Part shown: positions 1 through 8,661 of the stretch, piece after piece
Layout: each line of letters opens with the position of its first letter
Numbering within the stretch: position 1 is the stretch's first letter
Assembly: GCA_913056285.1 (NCBI GenBank)
Contig: CAJXNE010000054.1
Location: 1 to 11,185, forward strand
Length of the DNA stretch: 11,185 nt
Reading direction: 5' to 3'
Source of the DNA: an uncultured Zetaproteobacteria bacterium
Lineage (GTDB): Bacteria; Pseudomonadota; Zetaproteobacteria; Mariprofundales; Mariprofundaceae
Made by a program: the position numbers and the translations under genes
The notes under the pieces: model-generated
What the model was told of the DNA's origin: nothing
The model's input: only the letters and a program-made list of their open reading frames with translations
The model's database searches: none

Positions 1-3000
1 TGGATGGATGTGGAGGCCGATGAGAACGACGTTGGGCAGCAGCCCGCCCCGATTTCTCCCGGTCCATTTGCATTCGGTCAGTGGCTGGGAGCACTGGATC
101 AGGTCAAGGATGGCGGCGCTGTCGCCACGGAGTATCCGGAACATATCAAGCAGCGCCTGCTGTATATTCTGGAGCCCGATGGCGACAGGGATGTGCGGCT
201 GAAATTTATATCGGCGCGTATCTTGAAATCCGGTGGTTATGGTATTTCCCAACCTTACGATGCGGCTAATATCCTCACGTATCCAGCGCCGAAATATGTG
301 TTGGCAGGTGATGAAAAAATACTCCGGGAAGTGGCCACGGATCGTTCCTTGTCGTCATTGCATGGCTATCGTATCAAGGGCTATGATGGTCTGAAAATTC
401 TCAAACGGGCGTTGAATACGGGCCGTTGCCATTGGCGTAGCAAGGATGCCAAAGCGCTGAAACGGACAGACAAGCGTAGCGGTGAATGGGGTTGGCAGCT
501 GAACAGTCTGGGTGATCAGCATCTGACATTACAAATGCCGGACGATGAAATAATCGTGCCGACATCGCCGCCGTGGTATATTGATATAGAGCATGCGTTA
601 TGCGGCCCGGTAGAAAGCGGTCAGCCCGCTGATGTGGCCGAAATCCTGCTCAATATTCCTCCGGTTGAACTGGATTGTTCCGATGCAGTGATTGATGCTG
701 TGAAAAGACAGTTACCCGACCATGTGCCCGCTCCGGTTCATCTCCGCCACGATCATCGGCAAGTACAACCGGTGCCGCTGATACGACTTAAGTCGGTGCA
801 GATGTCACGGCGATGGGGATATCGAACAACTGATCACTGTCATGTGGTGGAACTGATGTTCGATTATGACGGCAGGATTACCCCCTATGCGGAGCTGGCT
901 GAAGCACTGCGCGTGATTCGCGGCGATAAGGTGATTGATTATGCGCGCGACAGCTCAGCTGAGTTCGAGGCGCGCAGGGCGCTCGAAGTTGCCGGCCTGT
1001 TTCCGGCACGGGAAGATACGGTGTTCGGCCAGGCCGAGTTTCCGGAAAATGCATTTGTACTGGCGCGGGACGATAACTGGCCGGAATGGATGCTGTATGA
1101 AATCCCCGAATTGAAAGAACAGGGTTTCAGTGTTGAGGTCAGCGATGATTTCGAATTCAGGGTTGAGCATGCCGCTTCGTGGGAACTGAATCTGGAGCAG
1201 GGGGATGCAGGCATTGCCAGCAGCCTGATGGGGCAGGCCAGCTTTATGGTGATGCTCGATGGCGGCGAAGAAGTTGACTTGATTGATGCGCTGGCCCGCT
1301 GGGTGGGTGGCAAGCCGGAATTGCTCAAAGCGGACTCGTTGGCACAGATGAAAGAGAAAGCGCATATTCCCTTGCCTCTGCCGGATGGGCGTTTGCTGCC
1401 TGCACCGGGTGAGATGGTGGCCAATATCCTGCATTTTATGATGGATGTGTTCGCTGGCGGAAAAGCGGTAGATGCGCAGCTTTCAGCACCTCAGATGCTG
1501 GCGCTGGAAAAGAGCATGGCGGAATCGGCCGCACCGGTGCGCATCAACAGCAGCGTCTGGCTCAAACAGATGCAGCAACTGGTGGATATTGGCAATGTGC
1601 CGGAATGTGCTCCACCCGAAAAATTACATGCCGAGTTGCGTGATTATCAGCGTGAGGGGTTAAGCTGGATGCAATTTCTGTGTCAGATGAATCTGGCCGG
1701 TATTCTGGCCGATGATATGGGGCTGGGGAAAACCGTGCAGGCGCTGGCGCATATCCTGACCGAGAGAGAACAGGGACGATTGACCCATCCGGCTCTGGTG
1801 CTGGCGCCGACCAGCCTGATGCATAACTGGCGGCGCGAGGCTGAGAAATTTACGCCGGATCTGTCCGTGCTGGTGTTGCACGGACCCCAACGGCGTCAGT
1901 ATTTTGATACACTGGCCGATTATGATCTGGTGCTGACCACGTATCCGTTGCTGGCGCGCGATTTTGAAACGCTCGAAGCGCAGAACTGGCATATGCTGAT
2001 TCTCGATGAGGCGCAATATATCAAAAACCCGAGAGCCAAGGTGTCACAACTGGTGCGCCGTTTGAACGCGCAACACAAGCTGTGCATGACCGGCACGCCG
2101 ATGGAAAATCATCTGGGCGAATTATGGGCGCAGTTCGATTTTCTGATGCCGGGTTATTTGCATGACATACGCGGCTTCACAAAATTATTTCGCAAACCGA
2201 TTGAAATTGAGGGTGATGCTGCACGTCAGGATGCACTGAATGTGCGCCTGCGTCCGTTTATGCTGCGCCGCGCCAAGGAAGATGTGGCGCTGGAACTGCC
2301 GCCGAAAACCGAAATGATTCGCAGTGTCGAAATCGAAGGCGCGCAGCGGCAATTGTATGAAAGCGTGCGACTGGCCATGCAGAAACGGGTGCGCGATGCG
2401 GTGGCGACGATGGGTTCGGGGCAGAGTCAGATTGTGGTGCTCGATGCCTTGCTGAAAATGCGGCAGGTATGCTGCGATCCACGTCTGGTGCATGGATTGC
2501 AGGGTGAGCCGCCGGCATCGGCCAAGTTGGACATGTTGATGGAAATGCTGCCCGAAATGATGGCGGAAGGCAGAAGGGTACTGCTGTTTTCCCAGTTTAC
2601 CTCCATGTTGCGATTGATAGAAAACGAGGTCAGCCGGCTGGGCATCGCCTATGTCAAATTAACCGGTAAAACAAGAGATCGGCAGACGCCGATTGAGTCG
2701 TTTCAGAATGAAGAAGTTCCGTTATTTTTAATCAGCCTCAAGGCTGGCGGCGTCGGGCTGAATCTGACTGCGGCGGACACGGTGATTCATTTCGATCCAT
2801 GGTGGAATCCGGCGGCTGAAACACAGGCCACGGATCGCGCCCATCGCATCGGTCAGGATAAGGCGGTGTTCGTGTATAAGCTGATTACCGAGGGGACGGT
2901 GGAAGAGAAAATTCTGGAGTTGCAAGAGCGCAAGCGTGTACTGGCCAATGCGATTCATCAAAAGGGTGCCGGCAAAAAAGCACTGTGGTCGAAAGAGGAG

Positions 3001-3030
3001 CTTGATAACCTGTTTACTCCATTGGCCTGA
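1..3030 (+). CDS. SNF2/SWI2-family ATP-dependent helicase, 5' end off the window
   Basis: A bacterial SNF2-family (superfamily 2) double-stranded-DNA translocase. Residue numbers count from the ATG at position 4. Residues about 20-530 resemble the bacterial SNF2-associated region. The ATPase core follows: DDMGLGKT (570-577, Walker A), DEAQ (668-671, Walker B), TGTP (696-699, motif III), LLFSQF (860-865, motif IV), KAGGVGLNL (913-921, motif V) and DRAHRIGQ (944-951, motif VI with its arginine finger). All motifs are intact, so the protein should be active. The frame is open to base 1. Relatives of this type usually carry a SWIM zinc finger just before the region where this window begins, so the ATG at position 4 is probably internal and 100-200 residues are likely missing. 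Substrate and physiological role are unknown; a part in repair or transcription-associated remodelling is only inferred. polA begins 35 nt downstream on the same strand. Confidence 0.93.
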   Translation, partial: WMDVEADENDVGQQPAPISPGPFAFGQWLGALDQVKDGGAVATEYPEHIKQRLLYILEPDGDRDVRLKFISARILKSGGYGISQPYDAANILTYPAPKYVLAGDEKILREVATDRSLSSLHGYRIKGYDGLKILKRALNTGRCHWRSKDAKALKRTDKRSGEWGWQLNSLGDQHLTLQMPDDEIIVPTSPPWYIDIEHALCGPVESGQPADVAEILLNIPPVELDCSDAVIDAVKRQLPDHVPAPVHLRHDHRQVQPVPLIRLKSVQMSRRWGYRTTDHCHVVELMFDYDGRITPYAELAEALRVIRGDKVIDYARDSSAEFEARRALEVAGLFPAREDTVFGQAEFPENAFVLARDDNWPEWMLYEIPELKEQGFSVEVSDDFEFRVEHAASWELNLEQGDAGIASSLMGQASFMVMLDGGEEVDLIDALARWVGGKPELLKADSLAQMKEKAHIPLPLPDGRLLPAPGEMVANILHFMMDVFAGGKAVDAQLSAPQMLALEKSMAESAAPVRINSSVWLKQMQQLVDIGNVPECAPPEKLHAELRDYQREGLSWMQFLCQMNLAGILADDMGLGKTVQALAHILTEREQGRLTHPALVLAPTSLMHNWRREAEKFTPDLSVLVLHGPQRRQYFDTLADYDLVLTTYPLLARDFETLEAQNWHMLILDEAQYIKNPRAKVSQLVRRLNAQHKLCMTGTPMENHLGELWAQFDFLMPGYLHDIRGFTKLFRKPIEIEGDAARQDALNVRLRPFMLRRAKEDVALELPPKTEMIRSVEIEGAQRQLYESVRLAMQKRVRDAVATMGSGQSQIVVLDALLKMRQVCCDPRLVHGLQGEPPASAKLDMLMEMLPEMMAEGRRVLLFSQFTSMLRLIENEVSRLGIAYVKLTGKTRDRQTPIESFQNEEVPLFLISLKAGGVGLNLTAADTVIHFDPWWNPAAETQATDRAHRIGQDKAVFVYKLITEGTVEEKILELQERKRVLANAIHQKGAGKKALWSKEELDNLFTPLA

Positions 3031-3065
3031 CAATAAATTGACCGCAAGCTTTTGGACGGCAGGTT

Positions 3066-5846
3066 ATGCTCATGCCCCATTTAGTTTTGATTGACGGACC
3101 CAATTATGTATTTCGCGCTTTTCATGCGGTGAAGCACAACCTTACCAATTCAAAGGGTGAACCGACCAATGCTGTCTTTGGTTATGTGCAGATGCTGCGC
3201 AGTATTCTCAAAGACCTGAGCCCGACCCATGTGGCCGTTGCGTTCGACCCCAAAGGGGGCACGTTTCGCAATCAGATGTACGCCGATTACAAGGCGCACA
3301 GGCCACCGATGCCGGAAGATCTGGCGGCGCAATGGCCTGCCGTGTTTGATCTTACTGATGCATTCAAACTCAATCGCATTTGCATCGAGAACTATGAAGC
3401 GGATGATGTGATCGCCACGCTGGCCAGGCAGGCCGAGTCCAAAGGTTGGGATGTGACCATCGTTTCAACCGACAAGGATTTGATGCAGTTGATCAGCGAT
3501 AAGGTGTGGATGCTCGATACCATGCGCAAAAAAGATTACGGCGCCGATGAGGTGAAAGAAAAATGGGGCGTGGGGCCGGAACGCATTCACGATCTGCTGG
3601 CGCTGGCCGGTGATTCGGCGGACAACATTCCCGGCGTACCCGGTATTGGCCCGAAAACAGCCGTGTTGTTGCTGGAGGCTTATGGCGATCTGGAAGGGGT
3701 GCTGGCTCGGGCCTCTGAAGTAAAGCAGACCAAACGGCGCGAGAATCTGATCGAATTTGCTGAAAATGCCCGCCTGTCTTATCGACTAGTGGCATTGGAT
3801 GATCAGGTCGATGTGTGTGTGGACATTGAAGATCTGGCGGTTCAAAAGCCGGATCGGAAGAAACTGGCCGAACTCTTTGCGCGTCTGGAATTCCGGCGTC
3901 TGTTGGCGGAATTCAGTGATGCGGACACCAACATGGAGCCGGTCACTGGAGCAGTTGCCGAATCGCTGCTCCCAAAAGAAGATCAGATACAGCCAGGTGA
4001 AATACCCGCACCACCAGCAACTGCGCGAGTAGATAAGCTGGTGGATGATGATTTATCATTTCAGGCATTGCTGGATGCGCTCAATCAGGCCGAACTGATC
4101 GCGCTGGATACAGAAACCACGTCACTGGCAACCCATAGCGCAGCCATTGTAGGGCTGTCGTTTTCTGTCAAAGCGGGTGTTGGTTATTATGTGCCTGTCG
4201 GCCATCGCGCTTCTGATTTGCTTACGCCAGCACCCAAACAGCTGCCACTACAGCAGGTACTCGATGCGCTGCGCCCGATTCTGGAAGATGCCAGCAAAGC
4301 CAAATGTGGCCATAACCTGAAATACGACATGCAGGTATTGCGGCGCGCCGGTATCGAACTACGCGGCATTGCCGCAGATTCCATGCTGCTGGCCTATTGC
4401 CTGTATCCGGCCAAATATCCACCCAGGATGGATAGCGTGGCCGAGGATTATTTGGCTCACCATTGTATCAGTTATGAGGAAGTGGCGGGCAAAGGAGCCA
4501 AACAGATTTGTTTTGATCAGGTGCCGCTTGAAACTGCGCTGCCTTATGCCTCGGAGGATGCCGAAGTTGCACTAAGGCTGACGCGTTTGCTGAGCGAGAA
4601 ACTGGCAGCGGAACAACGCCTCCGGCGTCATGATGAGATTGAACTGCCACTGGCCACTGTGCTGGCGGATATGGAGTGGAAAGGGGCGCATATTGATGCT
4701 GCCAAACTGGGTGAACTTTCAACCCGTTTTGGTGAGCGCATTATGGAGCTGGAAGCCGAGATTCATGCCGCTGCCGGTGAATCCTTTAATATTCGCTCAC
4801 CCAAACAGTTGGGTGTATTGCTGTTTGAAACACTCGAAATCCCCGGCGGCAAAAAAACCAAATCGGGTCAGTGGGCAACCGGACAGGAAGTACTGGAAAC
4901 ACTGGCTGAAGCGCATGATGTGCCGCGCCTGATTCTGGAGGTGCGCCAGTTAGCCAAACTCAAATCAACCTACACAGATGCGCTGCCAAAGCTGATTCAT
5001 CCTCAAACAGGACGCGTCCATACCTCGTTTAATCAGGCCATTACCACAACCGGCCGGCTGTCATCGTCCGAACCGAATTTGCAGAATATTCCGATTCGCA
5101 GCCTCGAGGGTCGAGAAATTCGCAAGGCATTCACCGCCGAGTCGGGCAATGTGCTGATTGCCGCCGATTATTCCCAGATTGAACTGCGCCTGATGGCACA
5201 TTTCTCCGGCGATGCCGTGCTATCTCAAGCTTTTTCAGATGGTGCGGATATTCACGCGGCGACTGCCGCTGCCGTGAATGATATCGCCCTGACCGATGTG
5301 AGTGGCGAAATGCGGCGTCGCGCCAAGATTATCAACTTTGGTATTTTATACGGCATGAGCGCTTTCGGGCTGTCCAAACAGCTTGGCGTTTCCCGCAGCG
5401 AAGCCAAAGATTTTATTGAAGCCTACTTTGCCCGTTATCCTGCTGTGCGTGGCTTTATGGATGACACACTGGCTCAGGCGAAAGTGGACGGGTTTGTCGA
5501 AACGCTGTTGGGGCATCGTGTTTATGTGCCGGAAATCAATAGCACGAACGGTATGCGCCGCGCCTACGCCGAACGCACTGCCATTAATGCGCCCTTGCAG
5601 GGTTCGGCAGCCGATATTATCAAAGTCGCCATGATCCGCTTGCACCAGCGACTTCAACAGGAAGCTCCCGAGGCTTCTATCATCCTGCAGGTACATGATG
5701 AACTGATTGTCGAAGTACGGGAAACTCAGGTGCAGCAGGTTTCTGCAATCATGCAGGAAACCATGGAACATGCGGTGCAATTGAACGTGCCGCTGATCGT
5801 GGATATAGGTATCGGCGATAACTGGTTTGAGGCGCACAAGCTGTAG
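3066..5846 (+). CDS. polA: DNA polymerase I
   Basis: Fills gaps and removes RNA primers in replication and excision repair. All three domains are present. The 5' nuclease spans about 1-290: D10, the DD pair 113-114, D136/D138, then D183/D186 ahead of a helix-3-turn-helix of the form PGVPGIGPKTA. The 3'-5' exonuclease spans about 325-515 and has a full DEDY set (D348, E350, D421, Y494, D498), so proofreading should work. The polymerase has R664 in TTGRLSS, motif A D701, motif B R750/K754/F758/Y762 and motif C HDE with D878/E879. Numbering runs three to four residues behind E. coli throughout, and 926 aa is full length. Start choice is uncertain: the ATG at 3072 (M3) sits 8 nt after AGG (3061-3063), whereas the ATG at 3066 sits only 2 nt after it but 8 nt after GGA (3054-3056). 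Probably cotranscribed with the helicase gene; converges on hppA. Confidence 0.98.
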   Translation: MLMPHLVLIDGPNYVFRAFHAVKHNLTNSKGEPTNAVFGYVQMLRSILKDLSPTHVAVAFDPKGGTFRNQMYADYKAHRPPMPEDLAAQWPAVFDLTDAFKLNRICIENYEADDVIATLARQAESKGWDVTIVSTDKDLMQLISDKVWMLDTMRKKDYGADEVKEKWGVGPERIHDLLALAGDSADNIPGVPGIGPKTAVLLLEAYGDLEGVLARASEVKQTKRRENLIEFAENARLSYRLVALDDQVDVCVDIEDLAVQKPDRKKLAELFARLEFRRLLAEFSDADTNMEPVTGAVAESLLPKEDQIQPGEIPAPPATARVDKLVDDDLSFQALLDALNQAELIALDTETTSLATHSAAIVGLSFSVKAGVGYYVPVGHRASDLLTPAPKQLPLQQVLDALRPILEDASKAKCGHNLKYDMQVLRRAGIELRGIAADSMLLAYCLYPAKYPPRMDSVAEDYLAHHCISYEEVAGKGAKQICFDQVPLETALPYASEDAEVALRLTRLLSEKLAAEQRLRRHDEIELPLATVLADMEWKGAHIDAAKLGELSTRFGERIMELEAEIHAAAGESFNIRSPKQLGVLLFETLEIPGGKKTKSGQWATGQEVLETLAEAHDVPRLILEVRQLAKLKSTYTDALPKLIHPQTGRVHTSFNQAITTTGRLSSSEPNLQNIPIRSLEGREIRKAFTAESGNVLIAADYSQIELRLMAHFSGDAVLSQAFSDGADIHAATAAAVNDIALTDVSGEMRRRAKIINFGILYGMSAFGLSKQLGVSRSEAKDFIEAYFARYPAVRGFMDDTLAQAKVDGFVETLLGHRVYVPEINSTNGMRRAYAERTAINAPLQGSAADIIKVAMIRLHQRLQQEAPEASIILQVHDELIVEVRETQVQQVSAIMQETMEHAVQLNVPLIVDIGIGDNWFEAHKL

Positions 5847-5882
5847 CATCTCCCTAACCCGACATAGCTGGAACCAAAAACC

Positions 5883-5954
5883 TTAAGCCACGACACACGA
5901 ATGAACTTCTTGTTTTATCTTTATTCTTCGTGCCTTTGTGTCTTCGTGGTAAAA
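5883..5954. repeat. Degenerate inverted repeat of 8-nt units between converging genes
   Basis: The right arm is three consecutive 8-mers, TCTTCGTG (5925-5932), CCTTTGTG (5933-5940) and TCTTCGTG (5941-5948), followed by GT and an A run. The left arm (5883-5902) is a decayed inverted copy with the units CCACGA and CACACGAA. CCACGA (5888-5893) can pair with TCGTGG (5944-5949) across an AT-rich centre. It lies in the 157-nt gap between the polA and hppA stop codons. Similar CCACGAAG/CACAAAGG intergenic repeats are familiar from many environmental bacterial genomes; I make that link from memory of the pattern, not from a search. A minor terminator role is possible because a T run follows on the - strand, but the pairing is weak. 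Confidence 0.6.
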
Positions 5955-6003
5955 TATCTCGTGACTGTTGCATTAGATGTTATTGGTAAGAGACTAACTG
6001 CGC

Positions 6004-8004
6004 TTATAACAGTGGCGCAATCACCAGTGACACGATCGCCATTACATTGATCAGGATATTCATGGCAGGGCCGGAGGTATCCTTGAACGGATCGCCAACC
6101 GTATCGCCTACGACGGCAGCCTTGTGCACATCCGAACCCTTGCCACCAAAATTGCCCTTCTCGACATGCTTCTTGGCATTATCCCATGCGCCGCCGGCAT
6201 TGGCCATCATCAGCGCCATCAATACACAGCAGATCAGCGCACCAGCTAGCATGCCGCCAAGCGCCTGCGCACCCAGACCAAAACCGACCACAACCGGCGC
6301 AGCCATCGCCAGCACACCCGGTAATACCATCTTTTTCAGCGCAGCCGTCGTGGCAATTTCCACGCACCTTGCGTGGTCGGGTTCTGCCTTCCCCTCCATC
6401 AGGTCCGGTATTTCACGAAACTGGCGCCGAATCTCCTTGATCATTTCAAAAGCAGCATCACCAACTGCAGTCATGGTCAGTGCCGCAACCAGAAACGGAA
6501 AAATACCGCCGATAAACATGCCAATCAGTACCAGCGGTTCATTCAGGCTGAGTGAGAAACCCGCGTGATGTAGTGAAACGGTCTGCACAAAAGCAGAGAT
6601 AATCGCCAGCGCAGCCAGCGCTGCTGCGCCAATCGCAAAGCCCTTGCCGATCGCAGCTGTTGTATTGCCCAACTCATCGAGTGAATCGGTGATTTCTCGC
6701 GTCTGTTCTTCCATGCCTGCCATCTCGGCGATGCCGCCGGCATTGTCAGCCACCGGACCATATGCATCGATCGCCATGGTGATACCGACAGTGGCCAGCA
6801 TGCCGACTGCAGCAATGCCGACGCCATAGATTCCGGCCAGTGTTGTAGAGACATAAATGATTGCGGCAATGGTCAGAATCGGCACCACCACTGACTCCAT
6901 ACCAATCGCCAGACCTGAAATCATCACCGTAGCAGGGCCGGTTTCGCCCGCTTCCGCGATATCGCGCACCGGCTTGCCTCCCGTGTAATATTCAGTGACC
7001 ACACCGATGATGATTCCGCCGATTGCACCGGCAATCATCGCCCCCCAGACCGCAGCCGCCACATGCACAGCAGCGACCAGAAAATAGGCGGCAATGATGA
7101 AGATAATCGACGCGCCCATCGTACCGATGCGCAGTGCCAGTGCAGGCTCTTTCTCAGCCGATACCTTGACCAGAACTATACCGAGCAGAGAGCAGATCAG
7201 GCCAAGCGAGGCCAGTGCCAGTGGTAAAAACATCATTGACTGCTGTGCGCCGAGCGGGGCCAATGCATCGGCGGTCATTGTTGAAGCCATCGCAATCGTG
7301 GCAATAATCGCACCGCAATAGGATTCAAAGATATCCGAGCCCATGCCCGCCACATCGCCGACATTATCGCCGACATTATCGGCGATCACACCCGGATTAC
7401 GCGGATCATCCTCGGGAATCCCTGCCTCCACCTTGCCGACCAGATCGGCACCCACATCAGCACTCTTGGTAAAGATGCCGCCGCCAACACGTGAAAAGAG
7501 CGCAACTGACGACGCGCCCATACCGAATCCGTGGATGGCATGCGCCGTTTCCGGATCACCGCCGAAAAAGAGGTAGAGTGTGCCTAACCCCAACAGACCG
7601 AGCGAGGCCACCGTCAGCCCCATAATCGAGCCACCATAGAAAGAGATACGCAGGGCTGTAGCCGCCCCTTCATCCTGCGCTGCCGTGGCGGTTCGCACAT
7701 TGGCCTTGGTGGCCGAAAACATGCCGAAATAGCCGGCAATCGCTGAGCTGACCGATCCGACCAGAAACGCAATCGTGGTATGCAGGCCGAGCGAGAATGC
7801 CAGCAGCAGCGCCACGACCACGACAAACCCGGCCAGAATCGAATATTCCCGTTTCAGAAATACCATGGCACCGAGATGGATCGCTTCCCCGATCTCGAGC
7901 ACCTTGCCGCTGCCGGCCGGATATCCTTTCACCACCTGATAGAGCATAAAAGCGATCGATAGCCCGATCAGGCCAAACAGTGGCGGTATCATCTGTTCCT
8001 GCAT
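6004..8004 (-). CDS. hppA: Membrane-bound K+-dependent ion-pumping pyrophosphatase
   Basis: An integral membrane enzyme that couples pyrophosphate hydrolysis to pumping of Na+ and/or H+ out of the cytoplasm. At 666 aa, with hydrophobic segments throughout (about 16 helices expected), it is on the short side of normal. The pyrophosphate/Mg2+ site is complete: DVGADLVGKVE (183-193), DNVGDNVGD (209-217), the DAYGPVADN stretch (413-421), and GDTVGDPFKD (633-642) near the C-terminus. GNTTAA (446-451) has alanine at 450 and glycine at 453, where K+-independent enzymes have lysine and threonine, so it belongs to the K+-dependent branch. E227 in DIFESY is at the gate position typical of Na+-pumping members. 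The pumped ion is inferred; dual Na+/H+ pumps also belong to this branch. The start at 8004 is supported by AGGGAG (8012-8017) 7 nt upstream. The gene follows ppa after 80 nt that contain a terminator. Confidence 0.97.
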   Translation of the reverse strand: MQEQMIPPLFGLIGLSIAFMLYQVVKGYPAGSGKVLEIGEAIHLGAMVFLKREYSILAGFVVVVALLLAFSLGLHTTIAFLVGSVSSAIAGYFGMFSATKANVRTATAAQDEGAATALRISFYGGSIMGLTVASLGLLGLGTLYLFFGGDPETAHAIHGFGMGASSVALFSRVGGGIFTKSADVGADLVGKVEAGIPEDDPRNPGVIADNVGDNVGDVAGMGSDIFESYCGAIIATIAMASTMTADALAPLGAQQSMMFLPLALASLGLICSLLGIVLVKVSAEKEPALALRIGTMGASIIFIIAAYFLVAAVHVAAAVWGAMIAGAIGGIIIGVVTEYYTGGKPVRDIAEAGETGPATVMISGLAIGMESVVVPILTIAAIIYVSTTLAGIYGVGIAAVGMLATVGITMAIDAYGPVADNAGGIAEMAGMEEQTREITDSLDELGNTTAAIGKGFAIGAAALAALAIISAFVQTVSLHHAGFSLSLNEPLVLIGMFIGGIFPFLVAALTMTAVGDAAFEMIKEIRRQFREIPDLMEGKAEPDHARCVEIATTAALKKMVLPGVLAMAAPVVVGFGLGAQALGGMLAGALICCVLMALMMANAGGAWDNAKKHVEKGNFGGKGSDVHKAAVVGDTVGDPFKDTSGPAMNILINVMAIVSLVIAPLL

Positions 8005-8030
8005 TATCTCTCTCCCTCATCCGAAATAAT

Positions 8031-8062
8031 TAAAAAAAGCGGTTGATTACTCAACCGCTTTT
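8031..8062 (-). terminator. Intrinsic terminator after ppa
   Basis: A perfect 12-bp inverted repeat (8035-8046 with 8051-8062) encloses a 4-nt loop. On the - strand the arm ends in AACCGCTTTT and runs straight into further Ts, giving a seven-T tract (8038-8032). This is a textbook Rho-independent terminator for transcripts leaving ppa. It lies only about 30 nt before the hppA start codon, so hppA must depend on readthrough or on a separate promoter. The symmetric A/T flanks mean it could also act on the + strand, but nothing there needs it. Confidence 0.85.
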
Positions 8063-8072
8063 CTGAAGCGGT
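8035..8072 (-). promoter_or_regulatory. Candidate attenuator: mutually exclusive hairpins before hppA
   Basis: On the - strand the segment ACCGCTT (complement of 8066-8072) can pair with AAGCGGT (complement of 8054-8060) across a 5-nt loop. The same AAGCGGT also forms most of the 5' arm of the 12-bp terminator at 8035-8062. The 7-bp upstream hairpin and the terminator therefore cannot coexist, as in attenuators and riboswitch expression platforms. The upstream segment begins 12 nt after the ppa stop codon, close to the front edge of a terminating ribosome. The function is inferred from pairing alone, and no ligand-binding domain is visible in the short leader. Confidence 0.4.
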
Positions 8073-8084
8073 ATCAAACACCCG

Positions 8085-8618
8085 TCAAGCCTTGGCTTGA
8101 AAATGAGCAATCGAATCGACGATCTCTTTTTTGGCAGCTTCCGCATCGCCCCAGCCGTTGGTCTTGACCCATTTATTCGGTTCCAGATCCTTGTAGTGCT
8201 CAAAGAAATGGGAAATCTGCTCAAGCAAGAAGTCCGATACATCCTCTGGCCCATTTACATCATCGAATGAGGGTTTAAGCTTGGTCGACGGCACGGCCAG
8301 CACCTTGGCATCCATGCCCGCTTCATCCTCCATGTGCAGCATTGCAATCGGACGACAATTCACCACACAGCCTGTAATCAGTGAAAACTTGGAGATTACC
8401 AGCACATCGACCGGATCGCCGTCATCGGACAATGTGTTGGGTACAAACCCGTAGTTGCACGGATAGTGCATGGAGGTATGCATAAACCGATCAACAAAGA
8501 ATGCGCGCGAATCCTTATCCAGTTCATATTTGACCGGATCGGCATGCTGCGGCACCTCGATAATCACATTGATATCTTCCGGCGCGTTATTGCCAGCTGG
8601 AATTTTAGTAATGTCCAT
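8085..8618 (-). CDS. ppa: Soluble inorganic pyrophosphatase, family I
   Basis: Cytoplasmic enzyme that hydrolyses pyrophosphate to two phosphates and so pulls nucleic acid and cofactor synthesis forward. It has 177 residues, the usual bacterial size. The signature DGDPVDVLV has metal ligands D66, D68 and D71, and a fourth, D103, lies in EDEAGMDAKV. E21, K30, R44 and Y56 occupy the other conserved active-site positions, each one residue ahead of its E. coli counterpart. The start at 8618 has a good ribosome site, AGGGAG (8625-8630), 6 nt upstream. The gene lies between the adenylate cyclase gene (90-nt gap) and hppA (80-nt gap) on the same strand. It ends in a strong terminator and probably has its own promoter near 8670. 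Nothing in the sequence looks defective. Confidence 0.98.
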   Translation of the reverse strand: MDITKIPAGNNAPEDINVIIEVPQHADPVKYELDKDSRAFFVDRFMHTSMHYPCNYGFVPNTLSDDGDPVDVLVISKFSLITGCVVNCRPIAMLHMEDEAGMDAKVLAVPSTKLKPSFDDVNGPEDVSDFLLEQISHFFEHYKDLEPNKWVKTNGWGDAEAAKKEIVDSIAHFQAKA

Positions 8619-8661
8619 ATTTTTCTCCCTTGTTTATCAGGGGCAAATTATTCACCATCAG

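Noticed and set aside
4..6. ATG at position 4 as the real start of the helicase
   Set aside because: The frame is open to the window edge, the codon lies in an acidic linker, and family members usually have a zinc-finger region before this point. It is more likely internal.
939..1434. Two overlapping - strand open frames of about 160 codons inside the helicase gene
   Set aside because: They are antisense to strongly conserved coding sequence, have no ribosome site I can see and no recognisable protein character.
5346..5849. - strand open frame of 167 codons opposite the polymerase domain
   Set aside because: It covers the catalytic core of polA and is explained as a shadow of it.
5925..5948. 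Tandem 8-mers as a CRISPR array remnant
   Set aside because: The units are far too short, there are no spacers and no cas genes nearby.
6047..6568. + strand open frame of 173 codons opposite hppA
   Set aside because: Its Pro/Ser/Ala-rich composition is what the antisense of Gly/Ala-rich membrane helices gives. hppA itself is unmistakable.
7351..7386. Tandem repeat of ACATTATCGCCG-like units
   Set aside because: It encodes the conserved DNVGDNVGD pyrophosphate-binding motif, so the repetition comes from the protein.
7990..7992. Second ATG (M5) as the hppA start
   Set aside because: The AGGGAG ribosome site is 7 nt from the first ATG at 8004 and would be too far from this one.
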